Assembly: GCA_937926195.1 (NCBI GenBank)
Contig: CALEXZ010000038.1
Span: 1 to 7,571 of the forward strand
Length of the DNA stretch: 7,571 nucleotides
Direction of reading: 5' to 3'
Origin: an uncultured Actinomyces sp.
Lineage (GTDB): Bacteria; Actinomycetota; Actinomycetes; Actinomycetales; Actinomycetaceae
Below are positions 5,411-7,571 of this stretch, one piece after another. A program made the translations under genes and the position numbers. The notes beneath the pieces are model-generated. The model worked only from the letters and a program-made list of their open reading frames with translations, did not search any database and had not been told where the DNA came from. Position 1 is the first letter of the stretch; each line of letters opens with the position of its first letter.

Positions 5411-6733
5411 TCAGGCGAGACGGGTGACGTCGGCGTCCAGGGCCTGGAGCTTGCTCATGAAGGACTCGTAGCCGCGGTCGATGAGGTCGATGCCCTCGAC
5501 CCGGCTCGTGCCCTCGGCGGCGAGGGCCGCGATGAGGTGGGAGAAGCCGCCGCGCAGGTCGGGGACCTCGATGTCGGCGCCGTGCAGGGGCGTGGGTCCG
5601 GAGATGACGGCGGAGTGGTAGAAGTTGCGCTGGCCGAAGCGGCAGGAGGCCCCGCCCAGGCACTCGCGGTAGACCTGGATCTGCGCCCCCATCTGGCACA
5701 GCGCCTGGGTGAAGCCGAAGCGGTTCTCGTACACCGTCTCGTGGACGATCGACAGGCCCTGCGCCTGGGTGAGGGCGACGACGAGGGGCTGCTGCCAGTC
5801 GGTCATGAAGCCCGGGTGCACGTTGGTCTCGACGACGAGGGACTTGAGGTCCCCGCCCGGGTGCCAGAAGCGGATGCCGTCCTCACGCACGTCGAAGGCG
5901 CCGCCGACCTTGCGGAAGACGTTGAGGAAGGTGGTCATGTCCCTCTGGTGGGCGCCGCGCACGAGCACGTCGCCGCCGGTGGCCAGGGCGGCCGAGGCCC
6001 AGGAGGCGGTCTCGATGCGGTCGGGCAGGGCGGCGTGGTGGTAGCCGACGAGCTCGTCGACGCCCTCGATGTGGATGGTGCGGTCGGTGTCGACGCTGAT
6101 GATGGCGCCCATCTTCTGCAGGACGTCCACCAGGTCCAGGATCTCGGGCTCGACGGCGGCACCGCGCAGCTCGGTCAGGCCCTGGGCGCGCACGGCCGTG
6201 AGCAGGGTCTGCTCGGTGGCGCCGACGCTGGGGAAGGGCAGCTCGATGACGGTGCCGTGCAGGCCGTCTGGGGCGGTCAGGCGGATGCCCTGGGCCTGCT
6301 TGTCGACGGTGGCGCCGAACCTGCGCAGGATGTCGAGGTGGAAGTCGATGGGCCGGTCGCCGATGCGGCAGCCGCCCAGGTCCGGGATGAAGGCCTCGCC
6401 CAGGCGGTGCAGGAGGGGCCCGCAGAAGAGGATCGGGATGCGCGAGGATCCCGCGTGGGCGTCGATGTCCGCCACGTGGGCGCCCTCGACCCGGGAGGGG
6501 TCGAGCTGAAGGACGCCCGCCTGCTGGTCGTAGTCGATGCTCACGCCGTGCAGGCTCAGCAGCCCGGAGACGACGTCGACGTCGCGGATGCGAGGCACGT
6601 TGTGCAGTACCGAGACCGTCGTCCCCAGCAGCGCGGCGACCATCGCCTTGGGCACGAGGTTCTTCGCCCCACGCACGGTGATCTCACCGTTGAGCGGGCG
6701 TCCGCCCTCGACCTGCAGCAGTCCGTCGACCAT
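5411..6733 (-). CDS. murA: UDP-N-acetylglucosamine 1-carboxyvinyltransferase
   Basis: MurA transfers the enolpyruvyl group of phosphoenolpyruvate to UDP-GlcNAc, the committed cytosolic step of peptidoglycan synthesis. The protein is 440 aa, slightly above the usual 420-430. Visible residues: Lys24-Asn25 in RGAKNLVPKA (substrate contact), DIDAHAGSSRIPILFCGPL (89-107), the mobile-loop Cys122 in LGGCRIGDRP, GATEQ (171-175), the catalytic-type Asp312 in PGFMTDWQQP, YENRFGF (335-341) and DLRGGFSHLIAALAAEG (392-408). The last motif replaces the E. coli DLRASA form and is the Streptomyces-like variety. Cys122 is the residue alkylated by fosfomycin; mycobacteria have Asp there and are intrinsically resistant, so this enzyme is predicted to be of the susceptible kind. 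ATG 6733 is chosen because GGAGGG (6744-6739) lies 5 nt upstream; the frame stays open to 6877 but the extra 48 residues are not family-like. It is flanked by hairpin 5381-5400 downstream and a long leader upstream, so it is probably a single-gene unit. Confidence 0.97.
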   Translation of the reverse strand: MVDGLLQVEGGRPLNGEITVRGAKNLVPKAMVAALLGTTVSVLHNVPRIRDVDVVSGLLSLHGVSIDYDQQAGVLQLDPSRVEGAHVADIDAHAGSSRIPILFCGPLLHRLGEAFIPDLGGCRIGDRPIDFHLDILRRFGATVDKQAQGIRLTAPDGLHGTVIELPFPSVGATEQTLLTAVRAQGLTELRGAAVEPEILDLVDVLQKMGAIISVDTDRTIHIEGVDELVGYHHAALPDRIETASWASAALATGGDVLVRGAHQRDMTTFLNVFRKVGGAFDVREDGIRFWHPGGDLKSLVVETNVHPGFMTDWQQPLVVALTQAQGLSIVHETVYENRFGFTQALCQMGAQIQVYRECLGGASCRFGQRNFYHSAVISGPTPLHGADIEVPDLRGGFSHLIAALAAEGTSRVEGIDLIDRGYESFMSKLQALDADVTRLA

Positions 6734-6756
6734 ACGAGCCCTCCGTGGGTCATGAC

Positions 6757-6774
6757 GTCCGGGGCGCCCCGGAC
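6757..6774. repeat. 18-bp perfect palindrome in the murA leader
   Basis: GTCCGGGGCGCCCCGGAC is self-complementary over all 18 bases. In RNA it can form a 7-bp stem with a 4-nt loop, ending 12 nt before the murA Shine-Dalgarno. It could be a leader hairpin, a dimeric protein operator, or part of a terminator for transcripts arriving from leuD. Confidence 0.5.
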
Positions 6775-6854
6775 CTGACAGGACGGCAACGACTGCCGCC
6801 CCTGGGGTGTTCCCCTGCCGTGCGGCGGCTGTCGCCACGCACGGGACTCGTCCC

Positions 6855-6860
6855 AGCATA
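6855..6860 (-). promoter_or_regulatory. Possible -10 element of murA
   Basis: On the minus strand TATGCT (6860-6855) fits TAnnnT well and is the only such match between the leuD stop and the murA ribosome-binding site. A start near 6848 would give a leader of about 115 nt. No good -35 is visible at 16-18 nt upstream. Confidence 0.5.
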
Positions 6861-6928
6861 GGCGCGCGACCGGGCACCGCCGACCGTTCCGGCCCTGGCC
6901 CGGTGCGGCACGCGTCTCACCCGGGCCG

Positions 6929-6947
6929 GGGCCTGGGACTCAGGCCT
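6929..6947 (-). terminator. Weak hairpin over the leuD stop codon
   Basis: GGCCTG (6930-6935) pairs with CAGGCC (6941-6946) around a 5-nt loop, with a further G-T pair outside. It overlaps the leuD TGA, which is an unusual place for a terminator, and has no T-run. Listed as a possible transcript end only. Confidence 0.25.
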
Positions 6948-7571
6948 GCGCGGGGCTGGCGAAGGGGTAGCCCGGGGCCACGGGCATGTCCTGGCTGCGG
7001 GCGGGGACGACCTCCTCCTTGGGCAGCGTGCGCTCGGGCAGGGTGCGGGGCTTGTAGCCGGGGCGGGACTGCTCGAAGGCGGCGATCTCCTCCTCGTGCT
7101 GGAGGGTGAGGGAGATGTCGTCGAGCCCCTCCATGAGGCACCAGCGCACGTAGTCGTCGATCTGGAAGGTGGTGCGGAAGGAGCCCGCCTCGACGGTGCG
7201 CTGCTCCAGGTCCACCGTGATCTCACTGCCGGGATCGGCCTCCAGGATCTTCCACAGCTGCTCGGCGTCCTCCTGGGTGATGACACCGGTGACGAGGCCC
7301 TGCTTGCCGGAGTTGCCGCGGAAGATGTCGGCGAAGCGCGGCGCGAGGACCACCTTGAAGCCGTAGTCCTTGAGGGCCCACACGGCGTGCTCGCGCGAGG
7401 AGCCGGTGCCGAAGTCGGGTCCGGCGATGAGCACGGAGGCCCGCTTGTAGGCCTCCTGGTTGAGGATGAAGTCGGCCTCGTTGGCACGCCAGCCGGCGAA
7501 GAGGGCGTCGTCGAAGCCGGTGCGGGTGATGCGCTTGAGGTAGACGGCGGGGATGATCTGGTCGGTGTCGA
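6940..7571 (-). CDS. leuD: 3-isopropylmalate dehydratase small subunit (partial, N-terminus missing)
   Basis: LeuD pairs with the iron-sulfur subunit LeuC to isomerise 2-isopropylmalate to 3-isopropylmalate in leucine synthesis. The window shows 209 residues; the frame runs off the right edge at the first full codon, 7569. Visible motifs: DTDQIIPAVYLKRITRTGF (1-19 of the fragment), LNQEAYKRASVLIAGPDFG, and GTGSSREHAVWALKDYGFK (54-72), the swivelling-domain signature of aconitase small subunits. Comparison with family members suggests about 20 residues are missing, so the true start should lie 50-70 nt beyond the window edge, and leuC is expected beyond that. The GTG at 7434 is internal (Val46 of the fragment), not the start. 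The C-terminus carries a family-typical actinobacterial extension ending GYPFASPAQA. Confidence 0.96.
   Translation of the reverse strand, partial: DTDQIIPAVYLKRITRTGFDDALFAGWRANEADFILNQEAYKRASVLIAGPDFGTGSSREHAVWALKDYGFKVVLAPRFADIFRGNSGKQGLVTGVITQEDAEQLWKILEADPGSEITVDLEQRTVEAGSFRTTFQIDDYVRWCLMEGLDDISLTLQHEEEIAAFEQSRPGYKPRTLPERTLPKEEVVPARSQDMPVAPGYPFASPAQA

Noticed and set aside
4823..6778. 651-codon plus-strand open frame opposite murA and plsC
   Set aside because: It is antisense to two genes with clear family motifs, and its Gly/Asp/Val/Ala-rich translation is what the complement of GC-rich coding DNA gives. No ribosome-binding site or recognisable domain.
6734..6877. 48-residue N-terminal extension of MurA from ATG 6877
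   Set aside because: The extension covers the presumed -10 and leader and is not MurA-like. A GGAGGG lies 5 nt before ATG 6733, where the family N-terminus begins.
6734..6939. tRNA or small RNA gene in the leuD-murA spacer
   Set aside because: No cloverleaf, T-loop or CCA-end pattern could be traced on either strand, and the sequence is better explained as a murA leader and promoter region.

Overview
The window is chromosomal housekeeping DNA from a high-GC actinobacterium. Evidence for this is the strong G/C bias at third codon positions, frequent GTG starts, a MurA of the Streptomyces-like type, a ThiL that resembles the mycobacterial protein in several motifs, and a gene order (leuD, murA, plsC, gpsA, ddl, thiL, rpmB) that echoes the leuCD-gpsA-ddl-thiL-rpmB neighbourhood of Streptomyces and Mycobacterium. 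The general look suggests Actinomycetaceae (an Actinomyces relative), but genus is an inference.

Layout, left to right. The 3' end of rpmB (L28) runs rightward and meets thiL, which runs leftward, across a hairpin that can serve both as terminator. thiL follows ddl on the minus strand with little or no gap. A 114-bp divergent region (2518-2631) then separates ddl from the only complete plus-strand gene, a lipoprotein with an AMIN-like domain. That gene converges on gpsA over another hairpin. gpsA overlaps plsC by 4 nt (GTGA). plsC is separated from murA by 102 bp holding a promoter-like hexamer, a perfect 2 x 27 bp tandem repeat and a hairpin. murA has a 206-bp upstream region with one -10-like hexamer and a long leader. 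leuD (partial, N-terminus outside the window) ends that region. No gene-free stretch exceeds 300 bases.

Functionally the window groups envelope and precursor metabolism. MurA commits UDP-GlcNAc to peptidoglycan and Ddl makes the D-Ala-D-Ala cap. GpsA supplies glycerol-3-phosphate, and PlsC performs an acylation on the way to phosphatidic acid. ThiL makes thiamine diphosphate, LeuD is half of isopropylmalate isomerase, and L28 is ribosomal. The lipoprotein is the only gene without an assigned job and looks like an insertion into the otherwise leftward cluster.

I found no new multi-gene system here. The items worth a second look are small: the exact 27-bp tandem duplication upstream of plsC, starts of ddl and plsC that look leaderless, palindromes in the ddl/lipoprotein divergent region and in the murA leader, and the lipoprotein's placement and repeat-built linker.
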